DNA of 64,000 nt, from NCBI RefSeq assembly GCF_902459735.1, contig NZ_CABPRV010000005.1, positions 124,001 through 188,000 on the forward strand, in the 5' to 3' direction. The notes under the pieces are model-generated. The model saw only the letters and a list, made by a program, of their open reading frames with translations. It did not search any database and had not been told where the DNA came from. Position numbers and translations under genes: made by a program. Position 1 is the first letter of the stretch, and every line of letters starts with the position of its first letter. Below are positions 48,254 through 57,863 of this stretch, in pieces. Origin of the DNA: Pandoraea capi (GTDB lineage: Bacteria > Pseudomonadota > Gammaproteobacteria > Burkholderiales > Burkholderiaceae).

Positions 48254-48619
48254 ATGGCACAGAACAATATCGGTTCCAAGCGCCTCGTCGTCGGCGCCCA
48301 CTACGGCCTGCGCGACTGGATTGCGCAGCGCATGACCGCGGTCATCATGGCCGTGTACACCGTGATCCTGCTGGTGTGGTTCTTCACCGCCAAGGATTTC
48401 TCCTACGAAGGCTGGGCTGGCATCTTCTCGCATCAGTGGATGAAGCTGGCCACGTTCGTCACGCTGCTCGCGCTGTTCTATCACGCGTGGGTCGGTGTGC
48501 GCGACATCTGGATGGACTACGTCAAGCCCGTCGGTATCCGACTGGCGCTGTACGCGCTGACGATCGTCTGGCTGCTGGCTTGTGCCGGCTATGCCGCACA
48601 GATTCTGTGGAGAGTGTAA
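48254..48619 (+). CDS. sdhD: Succinate dehydrogenase membrane anchor subunit
   Basis: A 121-residue protein with three membrane helices. 'GAHYGLRDWIAQRMTAVIMAVYTVILLVWFF' begins the first helix. 'LFYHAWVGVRDIWMDYVKPVGIRLALYALTIVWLL' carries the conserved His and Asp near the quinone and haem site. It pairs with SdhC in the inner membrane. It lies between sdhC (1-base gap) and sdhA (3-base gap). Confidence 0.95.
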   Translation: MAQNNIGSKRLVVGAHYGLRDWIAQRMTAVIMAVYTVILLVWFFTAKDFSYEGWAGIFSHQWMKLATFVTLLALFYHAWVGVRDIWMDYVKPVGIRLALYALTIVWLLACAGYAAQILWRV

Positions 48620-48622
48620 AGA

Positions 48623-50398
48623 ATGGCTGCAATTAAAAATTCGCTGCCGCGCCGCCGCTTTGACGTTGTCATCGTGGGCGCAGGTGGTTCGGGCATGCGC
48701 GCTTCGCTGCAACTGGCCAAGGCCGGTCTGTCGGTGGCAGTGCTGTCCAAGGTGTTCCCCACCCGTTCGCATACCGTGGCCGCTCAGGGCGGCATTGGCG
48801 CTTCGCTCGGCAACATGAGCGAAGACAACTGGCATTACCACTTCTACGACACCATCAAGGGCTCCGACTGGCTCGGCGACCAGGATGCGATCGAGTTCAT
48901 GTGCCGTCAGGCGCCGAACGCCGTCTACGAACTGGAACACTTCGGCATGCCGTTCGACCGTAACCCGGACGGCACGATTTACCAGCGTCCGTTCGGCGGT
49001 CACACGGCCAACTACGGCGAGAAGCCCGTTCAGCGCGCTTGCGCGGCTGCCGACCGTACCGGTCACGCGCTGCTGCACACGCTGTACCAGCAGAACGTCG
49101 CAGCCAAGACGCACTTCTTCGTGGAGTGGATGGCGCTCGATCTGATCCGCAACGAAGAGGGCGATGTCCTCGGCGTGTCGGCGCTGGAACTCGAAACCGG
49201 CGAAGTCTACCTGCTCGAAGGCAAGTGCACGCTGTTCGCGACCGGCGGTGCCGGCCGTGTGTACGCTGCATCGACCAACGCGTTCATCAACACCGGTGAC
49301 GGTCTGGGCATGGCTGCGCGTGCAGGCATTCCGCTCGAAGACATGGAATTCTGGCAATTCCACCCGACCGGCGTGGCCGGCGCGGGCGTGCTGATCACCG
49401 AAGGCGTGCGCGGCGAGGGCGGTATTCTGCGTAACTCGAACGGCGAGCGTTTCATGGAGCGCTATGCCCCGACGCTGAAGGATCTGGCGCCGCGTGACTT
49501 CGTGTCGCGTTCGATGGACCAGGAAATCAAGGAAGGCCGTGGTTGCGGCCCGAACGGCGACTACGTGCTGCTCGATCTCTCGCACATCGGTGCCGAGACG
49601 ATCATGAAGCGCCTGCCGTCGATTCGCGAAATCGCGCTGAAGTTCGCCAACGTCGACGCGATCAAGGAACCGATCCCCGTCGTGCCGACCATCCACTATC
49701 AGATGGGCGGTATTCCGACGAACTACAACGGTCAGGTCGTCCTGCAGAAGGACGGCTCGTCGGTGCCCGTCAACGGCTTCTACGCCGTGGGCGAGTGCTC
49801 GTGCGTGTCGGTCCACGGTGCCAACCGTCTGGGTACGAACTCGCTGCTCGACCTCGTGGTGTTCGGCCGTGCTGCGGGTAACCACATCGTCGACTTCGTC
49901 AAGAACCATGGTGACCACAAGCCGCTGCCCGCCGATGCCGGCGAGAACGCCCTGGCGCGTCTGGGTCGTCTGGAAGGCTCCAGCTCGGGCGAGTACGCCC
50001 AGGACATCGCCAACGACATCCGCGCGACGATGCAGAAGCACGCTGGCGTGTTCCGTACGTCGGACCTGCTCAAGGAAGGCGTGGACGAGATCAAGCAAGT
50101 GGCCGAGCGCGTGTCGCACGTCCACCTGAAGGACAAGTCGAAGGTGTTCAACACGGCGCGAATGGAAGCGCTGGAAGTCGACAACCTGATCGAAGTGGCC
50201 AAGGCCACCATGATCGCAGCCGAAGCCCGCAAGGAAAGCCGCGGCGCACACGCGCACAGCGATTATCCGGAGCGCGACGACGCCAACTGGATGCGCCACT
50301 CGCTGTTCTTCAGCGAAGGCAACCGTCTGGATTACAAGCCGGTGCAGATGAAGCCGCTGACCGTCGACTCGGTTCCGCCCAAGGCGCGGACGTTCTAA
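48623..50398 (+). CDS. sdhA: Succinate dehydrogenase flavoprotein subunit
   Basis: A 591-residue FAD enzyme that oxidises succinate to fumarate. The FAD-binding 'FDVVIVGAGGSGMRASLQLAKAG', the covalent-FAD His in 'FPTRSHTVAAQGGIGASLGN', the active-site 'HPTGVAGAGVLITEGVRGEGG', the catalytic Arg in 'RDFVSRSMDQEI' and 'HGANRLGTNSLLDLVVFGRAAG' are all present. SdhE, encoded three genes on, would attach the FAD. Length is standard. Confidence 0.98.
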   Translation: MAAIKNSLPRRRFDVVIVGAGGSGMRASLQLAKAGLSVAVLSKVFPTRSHTVAAQGGIGASLGNMSEDNWHYHFYDTIKGSDWLGDQDAIEFMCRQAPNAVYELEHFGMPFDRNPDGTIYQRPFGGHTANYGEKPVQRACAAADRTGHALLHTLYQQNVAAKTHFFVEWMALDLIRNEEGDVLGVSALELETGEVYLLEGKCTLFATGGAGRVYAASTNAFINTGDGLGMAARAGIPLEDMEFWQFHPTGVAGAGVLITEGVRGEGGILRNSNGERFMERYAPTLKDLAPRDFVSRSMDQEIKEGRGCGPNGDYVLLDLSHIGAETIMKRLPSIREIALKFANVDAIKEPIPVVPTIHYQMGGIPTNYNGQVVLQKDGSSVPVNGFYAVGECSCVSVHGANRLGTNSLLDLVVFGRAAGNHIVDFVKNHGDHKPLPADAGENALARLGRLEGSSSGEYAQDIANDIRATMQKHAGVFRTSDLLKEGVDEIKQVAERVSHVHLKDKSKVFNTARMEALEVDNLIEVAKATMIAAEARKESRGAHAHSDYPERDDANWMRHSLFFSEGNRLDYKPVQMKPLTVDSVPPKARTF

Positions 50399-50413
50399 GG
50401 GATTCGCAAGATC

Positions 50414-51115
50414 ATGAAACGCATTTTTGAAGTCTACCGCTACGATCCGGACAAGGACGCCGCACCGTACATGCAGACCTACGAGGTCGAACTCGACGGT
50501 CATGAGCGCATGCTGCTCGACGCCCTCGTCAAGCTCAAGAAGATCGACGAAGGTATCGCTTTCCGCCGCTCGTGCCGCGAAGGCGTGTGCGGTTCGGACG
50601 CGATGAACATCAACGGCAAGAACGGTCTGGCCTGCCTGACCAACATGAACGATCTGCCGAACAAGATCGTGCTCAAGCCGCTGCCGGGTCTGCCCGTCAT
50701 TCGCGATCTGATCGTCGACATGACGCACTTCTTCAACCAGTACCACTCGATCAAGCCGTACCTGATCAACCCCGAGCCGGCACCGGAGAAGGAGCGTCTT
50801 CAGTCGCCCGAGCAACGTGATGAGCTCGATGGTCTGTACGAGTGTATTCTGTGCGCATCGTGCTCGACGTCGTGCCCGAGCTTCTGGTGGAACCCGGACA
50901 AGTTCGTCGGCCCGGCCGGTCTGCTCCAGGCTTACCGCTTCATCGCGGACAGCCGCGACACGGCGACCAGCGAGCGTCTGGATAACCTGGAAGATCCGTA
51001 CCGCCTGTTCCGCTGCCACACGATCATGAACTGCGTGGATGTGTGCCCGAAGGGTCTGAACCCGACGAAAGCGATCGGCAAGATCAAGGAGCTGATGGTG
51101 CGTCGCGCCGTCTGA
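50414..51115 (+). CDS. sdhB: Succinate dehydrogenase iron-sulfur subunit
   Basis: A 233-residue subunit. The [2Fe-2S] ligands are in 'SCREGVCGSDAMNINGKNGLAC'. The [4Fe-4S] and [3Fe-4S] ligands are in 'CILCASCSTSCPSFWW' and 'CHTIMNCVDVCPKGLNP'. It conducts electrons from SdhA to the quinone site. The gene follows sdhA after 15 bases and precedes sdhE by 10 bases. Confidence 0.98.
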   Translation: MKRIFEVYRYDPDKDAAPYMQTYEVELDGHERMLLDALVKLKKIDEGIAFRRSCREGVCGSDAMNINGKNGLACLTNMNDLPNKIVLKPLPGLPVIRDLIVDMTHFFNQYHSIKPYLINPEPAPEKERLQSPEQRDELDGLYECILCASCSTSCPSFWWNPDKFVGPAGLLQAYRFIADSRDTATSERLDNLEDPYRLFRCHTIMNCVDVCPKGLNPTKAIGKIKELMVRRAV

Positions 51116-51125
51116 TGCATTGATC

Positions 51126-51398
51126 ATGCCGGATACCAATCACCAGTCCGATCCGGTAAAACGTGCCCGCCTGCGCTGGCGGGCACGCCGCGGTTTGCTG
51201 GAAAACGACCTCATTCTCGAACGATTCTTCGCCAGGTACGAAGCTTCGATGACCGACGAGGATGTGGGCGCCCTCACGAAATTGCTCGACTTGAGCGATA
51301 ACGATTTGATGGATCTGCTGCTAGCGCGTAAAGAGCCCGAGGCGGATCTGGACGGGCCGGACGTGCGGCGCCTGCTGGCGCTTCTGCGTGCCGTGTAG
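51126..51398 (+). CDS. sdhE: FAD assembly factor SdhE
   Basis: A 90-residue protein of the SdhE (YgfY/SDHAF2) family. The diagnostic RGxxE is in 'RWRARRGLLENDLILERFFARY'. A C-terminal helical region, 'LTKLLDLSDNDLMDLLLARKE', follows. It promotes covalent flavinylation of SdhA. I use the ATG at 51126; a TTG two codons earlier is the alternative. gltA follows 29 bases later, so sdhCDAB-sdhE-gltA look like one transcription unit. Confidence 0.94.
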   Translation: MPDTNHQSDPVKRARLRWRARRGLLENDLILERFFARYEASMTDEDVGALTKLLDLSDNDLMDLLLARKEPEADLDGPDVRRLLALLRAV

Positions 51399-51427
51399 GG
51401 GTTTTGGAATTTTTTTGAGGAAGCGAT

Positions 51428-52729
51428 ATGACTCCGTCTGATGTTAAAGCCACCCTATCTTTCTCTGACGATTCGCCCAGCGTAGAGCTGCCGATTTATC
51501 AGGGTACGATGGGCCCGGATGTGATTGACATCCGCAAGCTGTATGGCCAGACCGGCAAATTCACGTATGACCCCGGCTTCATGTCGACGGCGTCGTGCAA
51601 TTCCGCCATCACCTACATCGATGGCGACAAGGGTGAGTTGCTGTACCGCGGCTACCCGATCGAGCAGCTGGCCACCCACTGCGACTTCCTCGAAACCTCG
51701 TATCTGCTGCTCAAGGGCGAGCTGCCGAACGCGGAGCAGAAGAAGGACTTCGTCGACACCGTGACCCGTCACACGATGGTTCACGAGCAGATGAACTTCT
51801 TCTTCCGTGGCTTCCGTCGCGACGCCCACCCGATGGCCGTGCTGACCGGTTCGGTCGGTGCCCTGTCGGCGTTCTACCACGACTCGCTGGACATCAATAA
51901 TCCGAATCACCGCGAAGTGTCGGCGATTCGTCTGATCGCCAAGCTGCCGACGCTCGTCGCCATGGCGTACAAGTACAGCATCGGTCAGCCGTTCGTGTAC
52001 CCGAGCAACGACCTGTCGTACAGCGCGAACTTCATGCGCATGATGTTCGCCAACCCGTGCGAAGAGTACAAGGTGAACGACGTGCTGGTGCGCGCGCTCG
52101 ACCGTATCCTGATCCTGCACGCCGATCACGAACAGAACGCTTCGACGTCGACCGTCCGTCTGGCCGGCTCGTCGGGTGCGAACCCGTTCGCCTGTATCGC
52201 TGCCGGTATCGCATGTCTGTGGGGCCCGGCGCACGGTGGTGCGAACGAAGCCGCGCTGAACATGCTCGAGCAGATCGGTTCGCCGGACAAGATCCCCGAA
52301 TTCATCAAGCAGGTGAAGGACAAGAACTCGGGCGTGAAGCTCATGGGCTTCGGTCACCGCGTGTACAAGAACTACGACCCGCGTGCCAAGCTGATGCGCG
52401 AGACGTGCTACGAAGTGCTCAACGAACTGGGTCTGCACGACGACCCGCTGTTCAAGCTCGCCATGCAGCTCGAGAAGATTGCACTGGAAGACGAATACTT
52501 CGTGTCGCGCAAGCTGTACCCGAACGTCGACTTCTACTCGGGTATCGTTCAGCGCGCACTGGGTATCCCGACCTCGATGTTCACCTGCATCTTCGCACTG
52601 GCCCGTACCGTGGGCTGGATCGCGCAGTGGAACGAAATGATCGGCGAACCGGACCAGAAGATCGGCCGTCCGCGTCAGCTGTTCATCGGCCACACGCCGC
52701 GCGAAGTCGCGACCATCGACAAGCGCTAA
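51428..52729 (+). CDS. gltA: Citrate synthase (type II)
   Basis: A 433-residue enzyme that condenses acetyl-CoA with oxaloacetate. Catalytic His residues are in '[27 protein letters not shown]' and '[15 protein letters not shown]', and the catalytic Asp lies in the region after '[16 protein letters not shown]'. The N-terminal beta-rich extension ('[39 protein letters not shown]') is typical of the hexameric, NADH-sensitive bacterial type. GAGGAAG lies upstream of the ATG. It is the last gene of the sdh unit; a row of hairpins follows. Confidence 0.98.
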   Translation: MTPSDVKATLSFSDDSPSVELPIYQGTMGPDVIDIRKLYGQTGKFTYDPGFMSTASCNSAITYIDGDKGELLYRGYPIEQLATHCDFLETSYLLLKGELPNAEQKKDFVDTVTRHTMVHEQMNFFFRGFRRDAHPMAVLTGSVGALSAFYHDSLDINNPNHREVSAIRLIAKLPTLVAMAYKYSIGQPFVYPSNDLSYSANFMRMMFANPCEEYKVNDVLVRALDRILILHADHEQNASTSTVRLAGSSGANPFACIAAGIACLWGPAHGGANEAALNMLEQIGSPDKIPEFIKQVKDKNSGVKLMGFGHRVYKNYDPRAKLMRETCYEVLNELGLHDDPLFKLAMQLEKIALEDEYFVSRKLYPNVDFYSGIVQRALGIPTSMFTCIFALARTVGWIAQWNEMIGEPDQKIGRPRQLFIGHTPREVATIDKR

Positions 52730-52744
52730 GCGTTGTCGAGGCGT

Positions 52745-52926
52745 CCGGCACGGCCCCCGCTTGCCGTGCCGGCACCGTAACCTTGCCGAAACGGCAAGGC
52801 GGTGCGCTCCGCAACGAGCCCTCGTTGCGCTATATTCGAATCCACGGCACAAGCTACCGTGATTCGCACAAATCCCCGGTTTATCGTGCGTTTACCGCCC
52901 GGTTTCCCGGGGATTTCGTATTCCGC
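52745..52926. repeat. Row of four hairpins between gltA and leuC
   Basis: Four inverted repeats follow one another: CCGGCACGGC (52745-52754 with 52763-52772), CCTTGCCG (52781-52788 with 52792-52799), GCAACGAG (52811-52818 with 52821-52828) and AAATCCCCGG (52870-52879 with 52917-52926). None has a T-run longer than three. The first probably acts as the gltA 3' end; the others lie in the leuC leader side. Confidence 0.7.
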
Positions 52927-52942
52927 CGGCGCGAAAGCGCTA

Positions 52943-52951
52943 TGGCATAAT
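52943..52951 (+). promoter_or_regulatory. Possible extended -10 element for leuC
   Basis: TGGCATAAT forms an extended -10 box (TGn followed by CATAAT) 62 bases before the leuC start. No good -35 box is seen at 17 bases upstream, as can be the case for extended -10 promoters. Confidence 0.35.
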
Positions 52952-53013
52952 CAAAAGTTCACAGAACAGTAGTTTTCGTTCCCAGAACCATATTCCGCCC
53001 CCGCGTTTTTATC

Positions 53014-54423
53014 ATGGCCAAGACGCTGTATGACAAGTTGTGGGATGCACACGTCGTGCATACCGAGGACGATGGCACGACCGTGCTTTACATCGACCGT
53101 CACCTGTTGCACGAGGTGACCAGTCCGCAGGCGTTTGAGGGTCTAAAACTCGCGCAGCGGCCGGTCTGGCGCCTGTCCGCCAACCTCGCCGTGTCGGACC
53201 ACAATGTGCCGACCACGGACCGTACGCAAGGCATTGCCGATCCGGTGTCGCGCCTGCAAGTCGATACGCTCGACTCGAACTGCGACAGCTTCGGCATTAC
53301 CCAATTCAAGATGAACGACGTCCGTCAGGGCATCGTGCACGTGATCGGCCCGGAGCAGGGCGCCACGTTGCCGGGCATGACGGTGGTGTGCGGTGACTCG
53401 CACACGTCGACGCACGGCGCCTTTGGGGCGCTGGCGTTCGGTATCGGTACGTCGGAAGTCGAGCACACGCTCGCGACGCAGACCTTGCTCATGAAGAAGA
53501 GCAAGAACATGCTCGTGAAGGTCGAAGGCACGCTGCCGCGTGGATGCTCCGCGAAGGACATCGTGCTGGCCGTCATCGGCCGCATCGGTACCGCAGGCGG
53601 TACCGGTTACACGATCGAGTTTGCCGGCTCGGCCATTCGTTCGCTGACGATGGAAGGCCGCATGACCGTGTGCAACATGGCGATCGAAGCCGGTGCGCGT
53701 GCCGGTCTGGTTGCCGTCGACGACACGACGATCAACTACGTCAAGGGCCGTCCGTTTGCCCCGTCCGGCGTGGAATTCCAGCAGGCTGAAGCCTACTGGC
53801 GCACGTTCCACACCGACGCCGGTGCCGCGTTCGATCACGTGGTCGAAATCGACGCGAACACGCTGCGCCCGCAGGTGAGCTGGGGCACGTCGCCGGAAAT
53901 GGTGGTGAGCATCGAAGATCGCGTGCCGGACCCCGAGAAGGAAAAAGATCCGGTCAAGCGCAGCGCCATGGAGCGCGCGCTGGAGTATATGGCGCTCACG
54001 CCGGACACCCCGATGGCGAGCATCAACGTCGACAAGGTGTTCATCGGTTCGTGCACCAACTCGCGCATCGAAGACATTCGCGCGGCAGCCTATGTCGTGA
54101 AGAAGCTCGGTCGACGTGTCGCGTCGAACGTGCGTCTGGCGATGGTCGTGCCGGGTTCAGGGCTGGTGAAGCAGCAGGCCGAGCAGGAGGGTCTGGATGA
54201 GGTCTTCAAGGCCGCCGGCTTCGAATGGCGTGAACCGGGCTGCTCGATGTGTCTGGCGATGAATGCCGACCGTCTGGAGTCGGGCGAGCGTTGTGCCTCG
54301 ACCTCGAACCGCAACTTCGAAGGCCGTCAGGGCGCAGGCGGGCGTACCCACCTGGTGAGCCCGGCGATGGCGGCAGCGGCTGCCATCGAAGGTCATTTCG
54401 TGGACGTGCGACGTCTCGTCTGA
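53014..54423 (+). CDS. leuC: 3-isopropylmalate dehydratase large subunit
   Basis: A 469-residue aconitase-family protein that, with LeuD, isomerises 2-isopropylmalate to 3-isopropylmalate in leucine synthesis. The [4Fe-4S] ligands are in '[13 protein letters not shown]' and '[13 protein letters not shown]'. Other blocks are '[15 protein letters not shown]', '[30 protein letters not shown]' and '[27 protein letters not shown]'. It is followed by a tiny lipoprotein gene and leuD. Length is typical. Confidence 0.98.
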   Translation: MAKTLYDKLWDAHVVHTEDDGTTVLYIDRHLLHEVTSPQAFEGLKLAQRPVWRLSANLAVSDHNVPTTDRTQGIADPVSRLQVDTLDSNCDSFGITQFKMNDVRQGIVHVIGPEQGATLPGMTVVCGDSHTSTHGAFGALAFGIGTSEVEHTLATQTLLMKKSKNMLVKVEGTLPRGCSAKDIVLAVIGRIGTAGGTGYTIEFAGSAIRSLTMEGRMTVCNMAIEAGARAGLVAVDDTTINYVKGRPFAPSGVEFQQAEAYWRTFHTDAGAAFDHVVEIDANTLRPQVSWGTSPEMVVSIEDRVPDPEKEKDPVKRSAMERALEYMALTPDTPMASINVDKVFIGSCTNSRIEDIRAAAYVVKKLGRRVASNVRLAMVVPGSGLVKQQAEQEGLDEVFKAAGFEWREPGCSMCLAMNADRLESGERCASTSNRNFEGRQGAGGRTHLVSPAMAAAAAIEGHFVDVRRLV

Positions 54424-54478
54424 CGCGCACGCATCGATTTATCCGTCGTTTGACAATTTCTTTGACAGAGAAAAGACC

Positions 54479-54607
54479 ATGAAGAAACTGTGGATGCTGA
54501 TCGGTGCGGTGCTGCTGTTGGGCGTAGCAGGTTGCAACACGATGGCGGGCCTCGGCAAGGATACGCAAGCCGCTGGCTCGGCCCTCGAGAACGCCGCGAA
54601 GAAGTGA
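54479..54607 (+). CDS. Entericidin-like small lipoprotein
   Basis: A 42-residue protein, 'MKKLWMLIGAVLLLGVAGC' followed by 'NTMAGLGKDTQAAGSALENA' and AKK. It has a Lys-rich start, a hydrophobic core and a lipobox (VAGC) with the lipidated Cys19. The mature part 'GLGKDTQAAGSALENAAKK' is the hallmark of the entericidin EcnA/EcnB family. In E. coli these are an antidote/bacteriolytic lipoprotein pair; here only one copy lies between leuC and leuD, an arrangement I recall as common in Burkholderiales. An AGAGAAAAGA stretch provides the ribosome site. Its role in this operon is unknown. Confidence 0.88.
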   Translation: MKKLWMLIGAVLLLGVAGCNTMAGLGKDTQAAGSALENAAKK

Positions 54608-54729
54608 TGCGATGGTGCGCTTTGCACGGGCGGGATGCCCGGCGCGCGCACCTTTGAGATTCCCGGTTTTGACGGCCATGTCCCGAAGTGGCGGGCCGTA
54701 ACCGAACTGTTTTGATCAGGTGGTTCGTG

Positions 54730-55380
54730 ATGGAAAAATTTACCGTCCATACGGGGTTGGTGGCACCGCTGGATCGCGAAAACGTCGATACCGACGCGAT
54801 CATCCCCAAGCAATTCCTGAAGTCGATCAAGCGCACGGGCTTCGGCCCGAACCTGTTCGACGAGTGGCGTTATCTCGACGTGGGGCAACCGGGGCAGGAT
54901 TGCAGCACGCGTCCGCTCAACCCGAACTTCGTGCTGAACCAGCCGCGCTATCAGGGCGCGACCGTGCTGCTCGCACGCAAGAACTTCGGCTGCGGCAGCT
55001 CGCGTGAGCACGCGCCGTGGGCGTTGCAGCAATACGGCTTCCGCGCCGTGATTGCGCCGAGTTTTGCCGACATCTTCTTCAATAACTGCTACAAGAACGG
55101 GCTGCTGCCGATCGCGCTGTCCGAGATGCAGGTCGATCACCTGTTCAACGACACGTTTGCGTTCAACGGCTATCAGCTGACCATCGATCTGGACAAGCAG
55201 GCGGTGATCACGTCGGACGGCCGCGCGTATGAGTTCGACATCGCCCCGTTCCGCAAGTATTGCCTGACGAACGGTTTCGACGATATCGGCCTTACGCTGC
55301 GTCACGCCGACAAGATTCGCGCCTATGAAGCTGAGCGGATCGCCAAGCAACCGTGGCTCGCAACGCGCTTGCCGGGCTGA
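54730..55380 (+). CDS. leuD: 3-isopropylmalate dehydratase small subunit
   Basis: A 216-residue swivel-domain partner of LeuC. Landmarks are '[26 protein letters not shown]', '[28 protein letters not shown]' (substrate-binding loop) and '[21 protein letters not shown]'. The start ATG at 54730 matches the family; an in-frame extension to 54688 is rejected. leuB follows after about 100 bases. Confidence 0.97.
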   Translation: MEKFTVHTGLVAPLDRENVDTDAIIPKQFLKSIKRTGFGPNLFDEWRYLDVGQPGQDCSTRPLNPNFVLNQPRYQGATVLLARKNFGCGSSREHAPWALQQYGFRAVIAPSFADIFFNNCYKNGLLPIALSEMQVDHLFNDTFAFNGYQLTIDLDKQAVITSDGRAYEFDIAPFRKYCLTNGFDDIGLTLRHADKIRAYEAERIAKQPWLATRLPG

Positions 55381-55479
55381 TTCCATGTGCTGGGCGCACC
55401 GGGTGACCGAGTGCGCCGCGTGTATTGAAGGTGCTTGCGCGTTCGTTGAGAGGGCGTCAGGTACATCCAAGGAGATTGC

Positions 55480-56547
55480 ATGAAAATCGCTGTGTTGCCG
55501 GGTGACGGCATTGGTCCGGAAATCGTGACGGAAGCCGTCAATGTGCTCAACGCCCTTGGCGAGAAGTTCGAACTGGAAGAGGCGCCGGTGGGTGGCGCTG
55601 GCTACGAGGCTGCGGGTCATCCACTGCCGGACGCTACGCTCAAGCTGGCCAAGGAAGCGGACGCCATTCTGTTCGGCGCCGTGGGTGACTGGAAGTACGA
55701 TTCGCTCGAGCGCGCGCTGCGTCCCGAGCAGGCGATTCTGGGGCTGCGCAAGCATCTGCAACTGTTCGCCAACTTCCGTCCGGCCATTCTGTACAAGGAA
55801 CTGGCAGATGCGTCGAGCCTGAAGCCGGAAATCGTGGCAGGGCTGGATATCCTGATCATTCGCGAGCTGAACGGCGACATTTATTTCGGTCAGCCGAAGG
55901 GCTTCCGTCAATCGCCGGACGGGGCTTTCGAAGGTGCGCGCGAAGGTTTTGATACCATGCGCTATAGCGTGCCCGAAGTGGAGCGTATCGCGCACGTGGC
56001 ATTTCAGGCGGCGGCCAAGCGCGACAAGCGTCTTTGCTCGGTCGACAAGGCCAATGTGCTGGAGACGTCGCAGCTGTGGCGCGACACGATGATCGAGGTC
56101 GCGAAGCAGTATCCGGACGTCGAGCTCTCGCACATGTATGTCGATAATGCCGCGATGCAGCTGGTCAAGGCACCTAAGAACTTCGATGTGGTGGTGACGG
56201 GTAACATGTTCGGCGATATCCTGTCGGACGAGGCCGCGATGCTCACGGGTTCGATCGGCATGCTGCCGTCGGCATCGCTCGATGCCAACAACAAGGGGTT
56301 GTACGAGCCGTCGCACGGTTCGGCGCCCGATATTGCCGGTAAGGGCGTGGCCAATCCGTTGGCGACGATCCTGTCGGCTGCCATGATGCTGCGTTACACG
56401 CTGGGCCGTGCCGAGCAGGCCGACCGCGTGGAGAATGCAGTGAAGAAGGTGCTGGCGCAGGGGTTGCGCACGCCCGATATCTGGCAGGAAGGCGCGACCA
56501 AGGTCGGTACGCGCGAAATGGGTGCGGCAGTGGTGGCCGCACTATAA
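55480..56547 (+). CDS. leuB: 3-isopropylmalate dehydrogenase
   Basis: A 355-residue NAD-dependent decarboxylating dehydrogenase, third step of the leucine branch. '[23 protein letters not shown]' begins the fold. The substrate Arg residues are in '[22 protein letters not shown]' and '[16 protein letters not shown]'. The catalytic Lys/Tyr region includes '[18 protein letters not shown]' and '[14 protein letters not shown]'. The metal site is in '[32 protein letters not shown]', and the NAD site in '[18 protein letters not shown]'. AAGGAGA (55469-55475) is a strong ribosome site. Confidence 0.98.
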   Translation: MKIAVLPGDGIGPEIVTEAVNVLNALGEKFELEEAPVGGAGYEAAGHPLPDATLKLAKEADAILFGAVGDWKYDSLERALRPEQAILGLRKHLQLFANFRPAILYKELADASSLKPEIVAGLDILIIRELNGDIYFGQPKGFRQSPDGAFEGAREGFDTMRYSVPEVERIAHVAFQAAAKRDKRLCSVDKANVLETSQLWRDTMIEVAKQYPDVELSHMYVDNAAMQLVKAPKNFDVVVTGNMFGDILSDEAAMLTGSIGMLPSASLDANNKGLYEPSHGSAPDIAGKGVANPLATILSAAMMLRYTLGRAEQADRVENAVKKVLAQGLRTPDIWQEGATKVGTREMGAAVVAAL

Positions 56548-56554
56548 CGTTGAC

Positions 56555-56574
56555 GGGGCGTCGTGAGACGCCCC
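56555..56574 (+). terminator. Hairpin with GTGA tetraloop between leuB and asd
   Basis: GGGGCGTC (56555-56562) pairs with GACGCCCC (56567-56574) around a GNRA-type GTGA loop, 7 bases past the leuB stop. No T-run follows, so it may be an mRNA 3' stabiliser rather than a full terminator. Confidence 0.5.
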
Positions 56575-56607
56575 TCGGCGCAATTGCAACGATAAGAGAG
56601 TGGATAA

Positions 56608-57738
56608 ATGAAAACCGTAGGTCTGGTAGGTTGGCGGGGCATGGTCGGTTCGGTTCTGATGCAGCGTATGCAGCAGGAGAACGACTTTGCCTTGATCGAG
56701 CCGGTGTTTTTCAGCACCAGCAACGCGGGCGGCAAAGCCCCGTCGATGGCGAAGAACGAGACTTCGCTGAAAGACGCCAATGATGTCAACGAGCTGAAAA
56801 AATGCGACATCATCATTACCTGCCAGGGCGGTGACTACACGACAGAGATCTTCCCGAAGCTGCGTGCTGCGGGTTGGAACGGTTACTGGGTCGACGCAGC
56901 ATCGACGCTGCGCATGAAGGATGACGCGATCATCGTTCTGGATCCGGTCAACCTCGACGTCATCAAGAACGCGCTAACCAAGGGCACGAAGAACTTCGTC
57001 GGCGGCAACTGCACGGTGAGCTGCATGCTGATGGGTCTGGGCGGTCTGTTCCAGCATGGTCTGGTGGACTGGCTGACGTCGATGACGTATCAGGCAGCGT
57101 CGGGTGGCGGCGCGCAGCATATGCGCGAGCTGCTCACGCAGTTCGGCACGATCAACGCGGAAGTCAAGGCGCTGCTCGACGATCCGCACTCGGCCATTCT
57201 CGAGATCGACCGCAAGGTGCTCGCCAAGCAGCACGCGCTGACGGCCGACGAAACCAAGCAGTTTGGTGTGCCGCTGGGCGGCAACCTGATTCCCTGGATC
57301 GACAAGGACCTGGGCAACGGTCAGTCGAAGGAAGAGTGGAAGGGCGGTGCCGAGACCAACAAGATTCTGGGTCTGGGCGATGGTTTCCCGGGCACGCGCG
57401 CCATTCCGGTCGACGGTCTGTGCGTGCGTATCGGCGCCATGCGTTGCCACAGCCAGGCGCTGACCATCAAGCTTACGAAAGATGTGCCGTTAGACGAACT
57501 GACCGACATCATCGGCCAGGCGAACGACTGGGTGAAGGTGGTGCCGAACACGCGCGAAGCGTCGATGACTGATTTGACGCCTGCGGCCGTGACCGGCACG
57601 ATGACGATCCCGGTGGGTCGCTTGCGCAAGATGTCGATGGGTCCTGAGTACCTGTCGGCATTTACGGTGGGCGATCAACTGTTGTGGGGCGCGGCAGAAC
57701 CGCTGCGTCGCATGCTGCGGATCCTGCTCGACGCTTGA
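56608..57738 (+). CDS. asd: Aspartate-semialdehyde dehydrogenase
   Basis: A 376-residue NADP enzyme that reduces aspartyl phosphate to the semialdehyde on the way to lysine/diaminopimelate, threonine and methionine. The NADP site is '[18 protein letters not shown]', the active Cys lies in '[18 protein letters not shown]', and the catalytic His region is '[18 protein letters not shown]'. It belongs to the proteobacterial (E. coli-like) type by its length and the '[16 protein letters not shown]' block. It sits between leuB and fimV. Confidence 0.97.
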   Translation: MKTVGLVGWRGMVGSVLMQRMQQENDFALIEPVFFSTSNAGGKAPSMAKNETSLKDANDVNELKKCDIIITCQGGDYTTEIFPKLRAAGWNGYWVDAASTLRMKDDAIIVLDPVNLDVIKNALTKGTKNFVGGNCTVSCMLMGLGGLFQHGLVDWLTSMTYQAASGGGAQHMRELLTQFGTINAEVKALLDDPHSAILEIDRKVLAKQHALTADETKQFGVPLGGNLIPWIDKDLGNGQSKEEWKGGAETNKILGLGDGFPGTRAIPVDGLCVRIGAMRCHSQALTIKLTKDVPLDELTDIIGQANDWVKVVPNTREASMTDLTPAAVTGTMTIPVGRLRKMSMGPEYLSAFTVGDQLLWGAAEPLRRMLRILLDA

Positions 57739-57768
57739 GCGTTGCAGCGTATCGGTAGTGCGTGAAGA

Positions 57769-57791
57769 ACGGCGGCCCGCGAGGCCGCCGT
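57769..57791 (+). terminator. Hairpin after asd
   Basis: ACGGCGGCC (57769-57777) pairs with GGCCGCCGT (57783-57791) around a 5-base loop, 31 bases past the asd stop. The tail is not T-rich. Confidence 0.5.
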
Positions 57792-57863
57792 CCGCGCTTT
57801 GGGAGGCCCTCCAATTCGTTGGGGGCGCCAGTGACAAACGACTGACAGGCTAGACAAGACACA

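Noticed and set aside
48230-51139. A 969-codon minus-strand open frame opposite sdhD, sdhA and sdhB.
   Set aside because: Antisense shadow; the sdh genes on the plus strand show all cofactor motifs.
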